DNA from: Eggerthellaceae bacterium
GTDB lineage: Bacteria; Actinomycetota; Coriobacteriia; Coriobacteriales; Eggerthellaceae
Reading direction: 5' to 3'
DNA: 51,842 nucleotides
Assembly: GCA_030524475.1 (NCBI GenBank)
Contig: JAUNGO010000009.1
Span: 1-51,842 of the forward strand
Shown here: one piece after another, positions 14,487-23,387 of the stretch
Layout of the letters: every line of letters begins with the position of its first letter
Numbering within the stretch: the stretch's first letter is position 1
Program-made: the position numbers and the translations under genes
Notes under the pieces: model-generated
The model's database searches: none
The model's input: only the letters and a program-made list of their open reading frames with translations
Told to the model about the DNA's origin: nothing

Positions 14487-15366
14487 ACGCCTCGTAAACC
14501 TTCGCCTGTATCAGCGAGATGAGCGCGCGCACGTCGCGCGCCGTCGCCTCGCCGTCGTTCACAATGAAATTCGCGTGCACGTCCGACACGCGCGCGCCGC
14601 CGACCGCGGCTCCCTTGAGCCCCAGCCCCTCGACGAGAGCCGCAGCGCTTTTCCCCTCGGGGTTGCGAAACACGCTGCCGCAGCACGCCGCGTTCATCGG
14701 CTGGCTCTTCTTGCGGCGCGCAAGGTTCGCCTCCATCTTCCCGCGGATGTAGAACGGGTCGCCCGGCTCCACGGAAAGCTCGCACTCAAGCACCGTCTCG
14801 CACGTGTCGAACGACGAGGTGCGATACCCCCACGCAAGCTCGCTGCCCGCGCGGCGCACAAGCCCCTGCCCCGGGACGAGCGTGGTGACGCTTGCCACGC
14901 GCGAGCCGATCCACTCGTCGCGCGACCCCGCGTTCATGCGCAAAGCACCCCCCACCGTGCCCGGCGTGCCCACCGCGAACTCGAGCCCCGCAAGCGAGCG
15001 CTTGAACGCCTCCTGCACCACCGCCGACAAAAGCACGCCCGCACCGGCAACGATGCAGTGGCGCTCCTCGTCGACGCGGAAGCTGCGGAAGTCGCGCCCG
15101 AGCGACACGACCACGCCCGGGAAGCCCTCGTCGGCCACGAGCAAGTTCGTCCCGCGCCCGACCGCGACCCACGGCACGCCTTGGCTCTCGCACACCTCGA
15201 CCAGGCGCGTGAGCGCGCCGACCGAGCCCACGCGCACGTAGAAGCGCGCCGGCCCCCCGATGCGGTAGCTTGTGTGGCGAGCCATCGGCTCGTGCGCGTA
15301 GATGTCGCCGTCGAAGCGCTCGTCGACGAGAAGCGCCTGCAAAGGCGAGGTGTGTCGTGCCGCCAT
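14434..15366 (-). CDS. murB: UDP-N-acetylenolpyruvoylglucosamine reductase
   Basis: The 310-residue flavoenzyme reduces UDP-GlcNAc-enolpyruvate to UDP-MurNAc. The FAD domain shows HTSYRIGGPARFYV, VAVGRGTNLLVADEGFPGVVV and EFAVGTPGTVGGALRMNAG. The substrate domain shows CGSVFRNPEGKSAAALVEGLGLKG with the catalytic Ser, and VSDVHANFIVNDGEATA. Placement between murC and ftsQ is common in Gram-positive dcw clusters. The final 53 bases also encode the start of ftsQ. Confidence 0.96.
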   Translation of the reverse strand: MAARHTSPLQALLVDERFDGDIYAHEPMARHTSYRIGGPARFYVRVGSVGALTRLVEVCESQGVPWVAVGRGTNLLVADEGFPGVVVSLGRDFRSFRVDEERHCIVAGAGVLLSAVVQEAFKRSLAGLEFAVGTPGTVGGALRMNAGSRDEWIGSRVASVTTLVPGQGLVRRAGSELAWGYRTSSFDTCETVLECELSVEPGDPFYIRGKMEANLARRKKSQPMNAACCGSVFRNPEGKSAAALVEGLGLKGAAVGGARVSDVHANFIVNDGEATARDVRALISLIQAKVYEAYGIELAPEVRFLGFDGE

Positions 15367-15376
15367 AGGTGCGCCG

Positions 15377-16855
15377 CTACTCCTGAGCGCCTGCGACGGG
15401 CGCGCTGCCGGCGACGCCCGCAGCGCCCGCAGCGCCTACGGCGGCGTTCCCTTTGCCCGCGTCCGCGCCGAGCGCGTCGAGGATGTGCGGTCCGAGCGCC
15501 GTCACGTCGCCGGCGCCCATCGTGATCACCAAGTCGCCCGGGCACGCGAGGGCAGCCATAGCCGGAGCCGCGTCGATGCGGCGCGGCACGTAGTGCGCCT
15601 CGGGGTGGCCGTCGTGCTCGAGCACCACGTTCAAAAACGTCTTGCCGTTGATGCCGGGCACCGGCGCCTCGCCCGCCGAGTACACGTCCATGAACGTGAC
15701 CGTGTCGGCCTGATCGAACGCGCTGCCGAACTCGTCGTGCAGCACCTCGGTGAACAGCCCCGCCCGCGAGTAGCGGTGCGGTTGGAACAGCACGTGCACG
15801 CGCGCAAAGTCGAGCGCGCGGGCGGCGGCGATGGTGGCGGCGATCTCGGTCGGGTGATGCGCGTAGTCGTCCACCACGGTCACGCCCGCGGCCTCCCCCA
15901 CCAAATCGAAGCGGCGACGCACGCCCGAGAACTCGGCGAGCTTTTCCGCCGCCAGCGCAACGTCGAGCCCCAACGCGTCGATAAGCGTGAGCACCGCAGC
16001 GCCGTTGGTCACGTTGTGCATGCCCGGGTTCTGCTTGATGGAGCTTTCCACCACGCGCCCGTCGGACAGGCGCAGCGTAAACGTCGACCCCACGCCGCGC
16101 GGCGCGGCCTTCTCGATGCGCGCGTCGCAACCCTCGCCGAAGCCGTAGGTGACCACGCGCGTGCTGTTCTTGCGCGCCAACTCCACCAGCGCCGCGTCGT
16201 CGCCGCACACCACCACCGGCGCCCCTGCGGGCACCGAGGCGATGAACTTGCCGAACTGCGCGTAGATCTCGTCGAGGTTCGCGTAGTGGTCAAGATGGTC
16301 GGTCTCGACGTTCGTGACGATGACCGCCGCCGGCGACAGGTAGGTGAACGACTTGTCCGACTCGTCGGCCTCAACCACGTAATACTTCCCCGTGCCGGAA
16401 TGCGCGTTCGTGCCGTAGGCGCGCACGATGCCGCCGATGAGGAAGGTGGGGTTTTCTCCCATGGCGTCGAGCGTGGAGGCCAGCATGGAAGACGTGGTGG
16501 TCTTGCCGTGCGTGCCCGCCACCGCCAGCGTGTCCAGCCCGCGCCCCAGGTGCGCGAGCATTTGCGCGCGATGGCGAATCTCAAGCCCGCGGCGCTTCGC
16601 CTCGATGAGCTCGGGGTTGTTCTCGAGGATGGCGGTCGACACCACCACGGTGGGGTTGCCCTGCGGGATGTTGTGCGCGTCTTGCCCGATGAACACTGTT
16701 ACGCCCGCGTCCTCGAGCTGCTTGGTGTAGCGGCTCTCCTTCAAGTCCGAGCCGCTCACGCGCATGCCTTGGTCGTGCGCCACGCGCGCGATGCCGCTCA
16801 TGCCCACACCGCCGACGCCGATGAAATGCAACGCCTCCACAGCCGTCTCGTCCAT
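15377..16855 (-). CDS. murC: UDP-N-acetylmuramate-L-alanine ligase
   Basis: This 492-residue ATP-dependent ligase adds L-Ala to UDP-MurNAc. It has the UDP-binding motif HFIGVGGVGMSGIARV (near residue 10), the ATP loop VAGTHGKTTTSSML, YVVEADESDKSF and TNVETDHLDHYANLDE, then VVDDYAHHPTEIAATI and LFQPHRYSRAG in the C-terminal domain. The ATG at 16853-16855 follows AAAGGGG. The last ~30 residues are an Ala/Gly/Val tail with no counterpart in the family core. Confidence 0.96.
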   Translation of the reverse strand: MDETAVEALHFIGVGGVGMSGIARVAHDQGMRVSGSDLKESRYTKQLEDAGVTVFIGQDAHNIPQGNPTVVVSTAILENNPELIEAKRRGLEIRHRAQMLAHLGRGLDTLAVAGTHGKTTTSSMLASTLDAMGENPTFLIGGIVRAYGTNAHSGTGKYYVVEADESDKSFTYLSPAAVIVTNVETDHLDHYANLDEIYAQFGKFIASVPAGAPVVVCGDDAALVELARKNSTRVVTYGFGEGCDARIEKAAPRGVGSTFTLRLSDGRVVESSIKQNPGMHNVTNGAAVLTLIDALGLDVALAAEKLAEFSGVRRRFDLVGEAAGVTVVDDYAHHPTEIAATIAAARALDFARVHVLFQPHRYSRAGLFTEVLHDEFGSAFDQADTVTFMDVYSAGEAPVPGINGKTFLNVVLEHDGHPEAHYVPRRIDAAPAMAALACPGDLVITMGAGDVTALGPHILDALGADAGKGNAAVGAAGAAGVAGSAPVAGAQE

Positions 16856-16939
16856 GGCCCAAACCCCTTTCCCAAGAAAAGGCCGCACGTTGCAAACGCC
16901 CGCGCGGCCGCCATACTTCCCTTTATTGTAAACGCGGGG

Positions 16940-18037
16940 CTATCCGCGTGCCGCGCCCATCACAACATCTGCCAAAATAGCGGCGGCGTCGGCGGTTTTC
17001 TGCGCGCGCGCCGCCTCGCTCATGGACGCGCGCACCGCCGCGTCGTCGATGAGCGTGAACACCTTTTCCGCGAACTCGGGCTCGCCGAGCGCGTCGTCGG
17101 CCATCATGTAGGCGCAGCCCGCGTCCACGTACGCGCGCGCGTTGGTGGTCTGGTGGTCTTCGGTGGCGAAGGGAAACGGCACGAGCAGCGCCGGGATGGC
17201 GCGCGCCGATATCTCGGCGAGCGAGGTGGCGCCCGCGCGCGACACGATGGCGTCGGCGGCGGCAAGCGTCTCGCCCATGCGGTCTTGGTATCCCATCAGG
17301 TGCCAGCGGGATTCCTCCGCCGCGTTAAGCGCCAGCGCCTCGCGCACGCTTTCGAGCTCCTTGGGGCCGGTGATGTGCACCACGTGCAGGTCGGGGCGGG
17401 AAAGCAGGTCGTCTTTCAGGGCGCACACGGCCTCGTTGATGTGACGCGCGCCCAAGCTGCCGCCGAATACGAGCAGCATGCGCGCGTCCTGCGGAATGCC
17501 GAGCATCGCGCGGCCTTCCTCGCGGCGCGCCGCCAAAACCGACGAGCGCACGGGGTTGCCCGTCACGTGCGCGCGACTTTTGTCGGGCACGGAGGCAAGC
17601 GTGTGCTCGTAGGTCAGGCACACGGCTTGGGCCTTCTTCGCCAGGTACTTGTTCGCCATGCCCATGACCGAGTTCTGCTCGTGCACCACCACCGGCACGC
17701 CGAGCTGCTCGGCCGCGCGCGCCACGGGGATGGACACATACCCGCCGAAGCCCACCACCACGTCGGGCTTGATCTCGTTAAACCATGCGCGCGCCGCGCG
17801 GGTCGACTTCGCGATCTTCGCCACGCCCGAGAAGATGGTGGTCGGGTGGTTGCGGTTGAAACCGCTCGCCTCGAACGCCTTGAAGGGAAGCCCCGCCTGC
17901 GGCACCAGCCGCGACTCCACGCCCTGCGGCGTGCCGGCGAAGCGCACCTCGCACCCGCGTTGCTGCAAAACCTCGGCCAGCGCAAGCGCAGGGTTAATGT
18001 GGCCTGCGGTTCCGCCGCCTGACAAAACAACCAGCAT
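16940..18037 (-). CDS. murG: UDP-GlcNAc:undecaprenyl-PP-MurNAc-pentapeptide transferase
   Basis: The 365-residue GT-B glycosyltransferase turns lipid I into lipid II at the inner face of the membrane. Motifs are SGGGTAGHINPALALAE at the N-terminus, DVVVGFGGYVSIPVARAA, HEQNSVMGMANKYLA, LLVFGGSLGARHINEA and SRAGATSLAEISARAIPALLVPFPFATEDHQTTNA. The ATG at 18035-18037 has GGAGG 7 bases upstream, and that site is partly inside the ftsW stop region (4-bp gap). Confidence 0.96.
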   Translation of the reverse strand: MLVVLSGGGTAGHINPALALAEVLQQRGCEVRFAGTPQGVESRLVPQAGLPFKAFEASGFNRNHPTTIFSGVAKIAKSTRAARAWFNEIKPDVVVGFGGYVSIPVARAAEQLGVPVVVHEQNSVMGMANKYLAKKAQAVCLTYEHTLASVPDKSRAHVTGNPVRSSVLAARREEGRAMLGIPQDARMLLVFGGSLGARHINEAVCALKDDLLSRPDLHVVHITGPKELESVREALALNAAEESRWHLMGYQDRMGETLAAADAIVSRAGATSLAEISARAIPALLVPFPFATEDHQTTNARAYVDAGCAYMMADDALGEPEFAEKVFTLIDDAAVRASMSEAARAQKTADAAAILADVVMGAARG

Positions 18038-18041
18038 CCTT

Positions 18042-19247
18042 CTACCTCCTTGCTCCCTCAGCGCGCACGATGCGCAAGTCGGCGCGTCGCCGCTCGTACA
18101 CGGAAGGCTCGCGCTCGGCGGCAGACACCGACAGCACAAGCCCCACGAGGACCATCGACGCAATGAGCGCCGTGCCGCCCGACGAGATGAACGGCAGCGG
18201 CTTTCCCGTGGTGGGCAGCACGCCGATGGCGCACCCCATGTTGAGAAACGCCTGCGCCACCAGCATGATCGAGCAGCCGCCCGCGATCATGGCGCCCACG
18301 TCGTCAGGCGACGCCGCCGCAATGCGCAGCCCCGACCACAAAACCGCGAGGAACAGAGCGATTACCAAAAGCGCGCCCGCCATGCCCAGCTCCTCGCACA
18401 CGATCGAGAAGATGAAGTCGCTCTCCGACGCGAACAGGTAGGCGAACTTCTCGTGCGAGTTGCCCAGCCCCACGCCGAACAGGCCGCCCTCGGCGATGGC
18501 GTAGTACGAGCGGATGATGTTGTATCCGGAGCCGTAGCCGCCCTCGCCGTCGTTCCACGGGTCGAGGTACACCATGCGCCCCGAGCGGTAGTCGGAGCCG
18601 AAGATGGAAACAACCACCAGCCCCGCTCCTATGACCGCCACCGCGCCGAGCAAGCGCGTGGAGATGCCGCCGAGATAAGCAACGGCGAAGGCGCCCACCA
18701 CGATGATGAGCGTGGTGCCGAGGTCGGACTGCGTTCGATACTGAATGAGAAGGGGGATGAGCACCAGTAGGAAAAGCTGGATGATGCACGCCTTCCACTC
18801 GATCGTGCCCGAGCGCGCATCGGCGATGATGCGGATGGTCATGAGCAAAAGCGTGATCTTCACGATTTCGGAAGGCTGCCCGCCGATCGATCCCACATAG
18901 AGCCAGCGCCGCGCGCCCGTGTCCAGGTCGGTGCCGAACAAAGCCGTGGCGACGATGAGCGCAATGCCCACGAGCCACGCGAACCACGTGAGGCGCCCGA
19001 GCCATGCGCGGTACGGGACGAATTTCCACAGGATGAAGATCAAAACCGCGCCCGCAAGCGCGAAGCCGCCCTGCGTGAGCGTGTCGCGCAACGGGTTTTT
19101 CCCCGCCTCGACCAAGTCGACCGACGAGGTGGAAAACACCATCACGAGCCCGATGAGCGTGAGCGCGAGCACCGAGAGCAGAAGCACGATGCGCGGCAGC
19201 TGCATGTCGGCGATGCCTGTTGACGTATGTCGATCGGCGCGTGCCAC
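18042..19247 (-). CDS. ftsW: Septal peptidoglycan glycosyltransferase FtsW
   Basis: This 401-residue SEDS protein polymerises lipid II at the septum with FtsI. About ten membrane helices are visible. Family landmarks are the N-terminal VMVFSTSSVDL, the YNIIRSYYAIAEGGLFGVGLGNSHEKFAYL segment, the ESDFIFSIVCEELG motif and the final TGKPLPFISSGGTALIASM. The tail after the last helix is basic. It lies 9 bp after murD and 4 bp before murG. RodA is the main alternative, but position in the cluster supports FtsW. Confidence 0.94.
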   Translation of the reverse strand: MARADRHTSTGIADMQLPRIVLLLSVLALTLIGLVMVFSTSSVDLVEAGKNPLRDTLTQGGFALAGAVLIFILWKFVPYRAWLGRLTWFAWLVGIALIVATALFGTDLDTGARRWLYVGSIGGQPSEIVKITLLLMTIRIIADARSGTIEWKACIIQLFLLVLIPLLIQYRTQSDLGTTLIIVVGAFAVAYLGGISTRLLGAVAVIGAGLVVVSIFGSDYRSGRMVYLDPWNDGEGGYGSGYNIIRSYYAIAEGGLFGVGLGNSHEKFAYLFASESDFIFSIVCEELGMAGALLVIALFLAVLWSGLRIAAASPDDVGAMIAGGCSIMLVAQAFLNMGCAIGVLPTTGKPLPFISSGGTALIASMVLVGLVLSVSAAEREPSVYERRRADLRIVRAEGARR

Positions 19248-19256
19248 AACGGCGCC

Positions 19257-20819
19257 CTACTCCGCCGCCGCGCTCGTCGCGGCGCTTTCGAAAGCAGCAG
19301 ACTCAGACGTTGCAGCGCCCGCCGCGCGCTCGGCGCGCTCGCGCACAAGCGCCTTGAACACGTCCCCGCGCTCCTCGAAGCAGCTGAACTCGTCGAACGA
19401 CGCGCACGCCGGGGAGAGCACCACCACGTCGCCCGCCTGCGCGAGCGCCAGCGCCGCGTCGAGCGCCGAGGCCATGCCGCCCGCGCGCTCAACGGGGATG
19501 CCGCACGCCTCAAGCGGCTTGAACGCCGGCGTGAAGCGCGGCTCCGACTCGCCGAAGCACACTACGGCGCGCGCATGGACGCGGCACGCCTCCACGAGCG
19601 GCTCAAGGTCGGTTCCCTTGTCGCGGCCGCCGAGCAGGATGATCGGGCGTGCGGGGTCGAACGCTGCGAGCGCGGCAAGCACCGCGTCGACGTTGGTGGC
19701 CTTCGAGTCGTTGTAGCACTCCACGCCGCCGACGACGCCGCACGGCTCGATACGGTGCTCAAGCGGCGGGAAGCTGGCCAGGCCGCGCGCTATGCCCGCC
19801 GCCGGCACGCCGAGCGCCGCCGCCGCTGCCGCCGCCGCGAGCGCGTTGCCCTGGTTGTGGGCGCCCTTGATCTGCAGGTCGGACACGGCGCCCGTGCATA
19901 CTTCCGCGCCGCGCAGCGCCACGTGCAAGCAGCCGTCGTCGCCCACGAAGGCGGCGTTTTCGGCCCCACAGGCCGCGCGCATGTCGCCGCGCAGGCCTGA
20001 GGCGGTGCCCACGGGCACGTAGTCGAACCCGCGCTCCTCGCGCGAGAGCGCCTTGATCTCGCGCACCTTCGCGCGCACCTCGTCGTTGGTGGCGTCGAGC
20101 ACCGCCACCGCGCCCGGCACCGTGTGCAGGTTCGCCAGCACCTTCCACTTCGCCGCCGCGTAGTTCTCGTGGCTGCGGTGCCACTTCAAATGGTCGGGCG
20201 TGATGTTGAGCACCACCGCCACGTCGGGCGCGAAGTTCACCGTCGACGCCAGCTGGTACGACGACACCTCCGCCACGAACACGTCGGTCGCACCCGCCGC
20301 CACCGCCTCGATGCACGTGTCGCCGATGTTGCCCACCGCACTCGCGCGTAACCCGCACTCCTTGAGCACGTGCGCCGTGAGCGCCGTGGTGGTGGTCTTG
20401 CCGTTCGTGCCCGTGATGGCAACCCAGCGCGCGCCCGCCGCGCTTTCGCGCCAGGCGAACTCAACCTCGCTGATCACCTCGGCGCTTGCGTGCGCCGCGC
20501 TCTGGTAGAAGTCGGAGAACTGCGAGATGCCGGGGCTTGCGACACACACGTCGAACGCGTCGCCGAGGCGCGAGACGTCCTCGCAGTCGAACACCACGCG
20601 CGCGCCGCGGGCCTGCACGTGCTGCGCCCATGTACGCGCGTCGTCGTTGCCCGCGCCCGCCGCCACGCACAGCTCGCTCACGCGCCCTTCCGGCTGCGCG
20701 AGCAGATATTCCACGCAAGCACGGCCGCTCTTGCCGAGCCCCAAGACCAAAACGCGCCCCAACTTCTCGGGCGCGCGCTTTCGATCAGGCAGATACGTCA
20801 CGTCTCGTTCCCCTTCCAC
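19257..20819 (-). CDS. murD: UDP-N-acetylmuramoyl-L-alanine-D-glutamate ligase
   Basis: The 520-residue ligase adds D-Glu to UDP-MurNAc-L-Ala. It shows the N-terminal dinucleotide-like fold VLVLGLGKSGRACVEYLL, the ATP loop AITGTNGKTTTTALTAHVL, EVSSYQLASTVNFAPDVAVVLNITPDHL, and in the last domain PLEHRIEPCGVVGGVECYNDSKATN with the LLGGRDKG motif. It is about 70 residues longer than usual because of inserts and an Ala/Ser/Glu-rich tail of ~25 residues. Both the GTG at 20819 and one at 20801 (after AAGGGGA) are possible starts. Confidence 0.95.
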   Translation of the reverse strand: MEGERDVTYLPDRKRAPEKLGRVLVLGLGKSGRACVEYLLAQPEGRVSELCVAAGAGNDDARTWAQHVQARGARVVFDCEDVSRLGDAFDVCVASPGISQFSDFYQSAAHASAEVISEVEFAWRESAAGARWVAITGTNGKTTTTALTAHVLKECGLRASAVGNIGDTCIEAVAAGATDVFVAEVSSYQLASTVNFAPDVAVVLNITPDHLKWHRSHENYAAAKWKVLANLHTVPGAVAVLDATNDEVRAKVREIKALSREERGFDYVPVGTASGLRGDMRAACGAENAAFVGDDGCLHVALRGAEVCTGAVSDLQIKGAHNQGNALAAAAAAAALGVPAAGIARGLASFPPLEHRIEPCGVVGGVECYNDSKATNVDAVLAALAAFDPARPIILLGGRDKGTDLEPLVEACRVHARAVVCFGESEPRFTPAFKPLEACGIPVERAGGMASALDAALALAQAGDVVVLSPACASFDEFSCFEERGDVFKALVRERAERAAGAATSESAAFESAATSAAAE

Positions 20820-20842
20820 GATAAAGCCTCAACGCCCCCTCG

Positions 20843-21880
20843 TCACACAAGCGTCGTGGCGAAGTACAGGCCGAAGCCGCACGCCGCGAGCACGCCCGAC
20901 ACGATCCAAAAACGCACGACCACCTTCGTCTCGCTCCACCCCTTCTTCTCGAAATGGTGGTGCAAAGGCGCCATGAGGAAGATGCGCTTGTGCGTCCTTT
21001 TGAAGTACGCCACTTGGATCATGACCGAGAGCGCCTCGGCCACGAACAGGCCGCCGATGATGATGACCACGAACTCAGTCTTGGTGACCACCGACAGACA
21101 CCCGAGCGCCATGCCGAGCGCCAGCGAGCCGGTGTCGCCCATGAAGATGTCGGCGGGAAACGAGTTGAACCACAGAAAGCCGACGCACGCGCCCGCGAGC
21201 GCCGCCGCGAAAATGGCGGGCTCGAGCAGGTTCGAGCGGTAGGCGATGGCCGCCATCACGATCATCACGATCATCACCGTGCCCGCCGCCAAGCCGTCGA
21301 GGCCGTCGGTAAGGTTCACCGCGTTGCACATGCCCACCAGCAAGATCAAGTCGAAGGCGAGGTAGAGCCACGGGATGGAGATGCCGTCGCCGATGGGCAG
21401 CACCGTGGTGAAGATGCCCAGGTCAAACGTGTAGACGAACGGGATTTCCACCGTGGGCTCCACACCGAGCAGGTTCACCGCCACCAGCACGAACACGCCC
21501 GCGATCACGAACTGCCCGATGAGCTTCGCGCGCGGGGTGAGGCCGAGCGAGCGCTCGTGCGCCACCTTCGAGCCGTCGTCGATGAGCCCGAGCACGCCCG
21601 TGAGCACCGTGGCGCCGAGCAGCAAAAACGTCTCGGGCACGGGAATGCCCACCAAAAGCGTGGTGACGATCACCGCGATGAGCATGATGACGCCGCCCAT
21701 CGTGGGCGTGCCCTGCTTCACCAAGTGGCTTTGCGGGCCGTCGGCGCGCACCTGCTGCCCGATGTGGCTCGACTTCAAAAAGCGAATCCACGCCGGCATG
21801 AGCGCCATGGTGACCACCAACGCCAACACGATGGCGATGAACACGAGAAACGTCGGATACGAACTGAAAGCAGAGAACAT
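20843..21880 (-). CDS. mraY: Phospho-MurNAc-pentapeptide translocase
   Basis: The 345-residue membrane enzyme transfers phospho-MurNAc-pentapeptide to undecaprenyl phosphate, making lipid I. About ten helices are visible. Signature segments are SHLVKQGTPTMGGVIML, GLIDDGSKV with the acidic pair, NAVNLTDGLDGLAAGT, WFNSFPADIFMGDTGSLALG, and LMAPLHHHFEKKGWSETKVVVRFW near the end. It starts one base after the murF stop codon. Confidence 0.97.
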   Translation of the reverse strand: MFSAFSSYPTFLVFIAIVLALVVTMALMPAWIRFLKSSHIGQQVRADGPQSHLVKQGTPTMGGVIMLIAVIVTTLLVGIPVPETFLLLGATVLTGVLGLIDDGSKVAHERSLGLTPRAKLIGQFVIAGVFVLVAVNLLGVEPTVEIPFVYTFDLGIFTTVLPIGDGISIPWLYLAFDLILLVGMCNAVNLTDGLDGLAAGTVMIVMIVMAAIAYRSNLLEPAIFAAALAGACVGFLWFNSFPADIFMGDTGSLALGMALGCLSVVTKTEFVVIIIGGLFVAEALSVMIQVAYFKRTHKRIFLMAPLHHHFEKKGWSETKVVVRFWIVSGVLAACGFGLYFATTLV

Positions 21881-21881
21881 A

Positions 21882-23387
21882 TTAGCTGACCAATCCTTCG
21901 ACCACGCGGGTAAGCCCCATGAAGTGGGACGCCTTCACGAGCACCGCGTCATCCTTTTCCAAGTAAGCGTCGAGCACCTCGAGCACGTCGGCCACGGTGC
22001 GGGCGCGCACAACACGGCTTTCGTCCATGCCCGCCTCCTCGGCCGCCGCCGCAATGTGCTCGGACAGCTCGCCCACGCAAATGAGCATATCGAGCGGCAG
22101 CGTTGCCGCCATGCGGCCGATGCCCTCGTGACAGGCGCGCGCGAAGTCGCCGAGCTCGCCCATGTCGCCGAGCACCGCCACGCGCCGCCCGCGCACGGAA
22201 AGCGCGCAGAAGGTAGAAAGCGAGGCACGCATGGAGTCGGGGTTGGCGTTGTAGGCGTCGTTCACGATGGTGAAGCCGCCGCGCGCCGTGATGACCTCCT
22301 GCCGGCCGCTCTCGGGAACCGAGCGCTCGAGGGCGCGGGCAACGACGTCGAGGGAAAGCCCGAGCCTGCGCCCCACCGCCGCCGCCGCGCACGCGTTGTG
22401 CACGTTGTGCATGCCGCGCAGGCTCAAATGGCACGCCGCGCGCTCGACGGCGGCGCCGTCGGCGTCGGTGTCGGCGACGGCGAGCGGTGTCGAAGCGCTC
22501 GCATTCGTCGGTACGGGCGCGAACCCGCGCGCGCACAGCGTGAAGCGCGGGCGACCCTCGTCGTCGAGCTCGACGCCTTCCGCCCACACGCACGGCTGGG
22601 CAGCCGCGCCCGCGCCGTTGAACGACACGCGCTCGTTTCCCCATGCCCTAAGGCCCGATGTGTCCCACACGAAGTCGGCCATGTCGTCGGCGGCGTTGAG
22701 AAACGCCACGCCCGAGCCTTTCGGCAGCGCGGCGATGAGCTCGGCCTTCGCGCGCGCGATGTTCTCGCGGCTGCCCAAAAGCTCGATGTGGCTCTCGCCC
22801 ACGTTCGTGATCAGACCCCAGTCGGGTCGCACGAAGTCGCACAGCGCGGCAATCTGGCCTAAACCCCGCATACCCATCTCGACCACGACCACCTGCGTGT
22901 CGGGGTCGGCGGCAAGCAGCGTGCGCGGCACGCCGAGCTCGTTGTTCTGGTTGGCCTTCGTGGCAACCACCGACAGGCCCGCGGCCGCCACGTCGCGCAC
23001 GAGGTTTTTGGTGGTGGTCTTGCCGGTCGAGCCCGTCAGCCCGATCACGCGGCCTTTGAGATGGCCCCGCCACGCGCGCGCCAGGTCGGTAATGGCCGCC
23101 GCCGTGTTGGGAACCTCGATCACCGACGCGCCCAGCTCGCGCGCCAATGCGCACGTGGCGGCGTCGGGCATCTCGCTCACGAGCGCCGCGCGCGCACCCG
23201 CGCGAAGCGCCGACGCCACGAAGACGTGTCCGTCGGTGCGCTCGCCCGGAAGCGCCACGTAGAGCCAGCCCGGCTCCACCTCGCGCGAGTCCCACGTGAC
23301 GCCGCGCATCAGCTCGGCGGCGTCGATGGGGGAAACGACGAAGCTGCCGCCCGTGTAGGTTGCGATCTGCTTGTGGTTGAGGCGCAC
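21882..23387 (-). CDS. murF: UDP-MurNAc-tripeptide:D-Ala-D-Ala ligase
   Basis: This 501-residue ligase adds D-Ala-D-Ala to complete the pentapeptide. Motifs are TWDSREVEPGWLYVALPGERTDGHVF, the ATP loop IGLTGSTGKTTTKNLV, ATKANQNNELGVPRTLL, VVVEMGMRGLGQIAALCDFVRPD with TNVGESHIELLGS, and NDAYNANPDSMRASL in the last domain. The GTG start shares one base with the murE stop (TAGTG). A region around residues 285-310 is a low-complexity Ala/Asp/Ser insert. No ddl gene for making D-Ala-D-Ala is in the window. Confidence 0.96.
   Translation of the reverse strand: MRLNHKQIATYTGGSFVVSPIDAAELMRGVTWDSREVEPGWLYVALPGERTDGHVFVASALRAGARAALVSEMPDAATCALARELGASVIEVPNTAAAITDLARAWRGHLKGRVIGLTGSTGKTTTKNLVRDVAAAGLSVVATKANQNNELGVPRTLLAADPDTQVVVVEMGMRGLGQIAALCDFVRPDWGLITNVGESHIELLGSRENIARAKAELIAALPKGSGVAFLNAADDMADFVWDTSGLRAWGNERVSFNGAGAAAQPCVWAEGVELDDEGRPRFTLCARGFAPVPTNASASTPLAVADTDADGAAVERAACHLSLRGMHNVHNACAAAAVGRRLGLSLDVVARALERSVPESGRQEVITARGGFTIVNDAYNANPDSMRASLSTFCALSVRGRRVAVLGDMGELGDFARACHEGIGRMAATLPLDMLICVGELSEHIAAAAEEAGMDESRVVRARTVADVLEVLDAYLEKDDAVLVKASHFMGLTRVVEGLVS

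Noticed and set aside
15302..18022. A 906-codon open frame on the plus strand opposite murB, murC and murG, and similar long frames at 2832-4349, 4971-6743, 8681-9709, 12187-13299, 23546-25060 and 49896-51593
   Set aside because: They lie antisense to clearly conserved genes, have His/Arg/Ala-skewed compositions typical of the reverse frame of GC-rich genes, and show no domain motifs.
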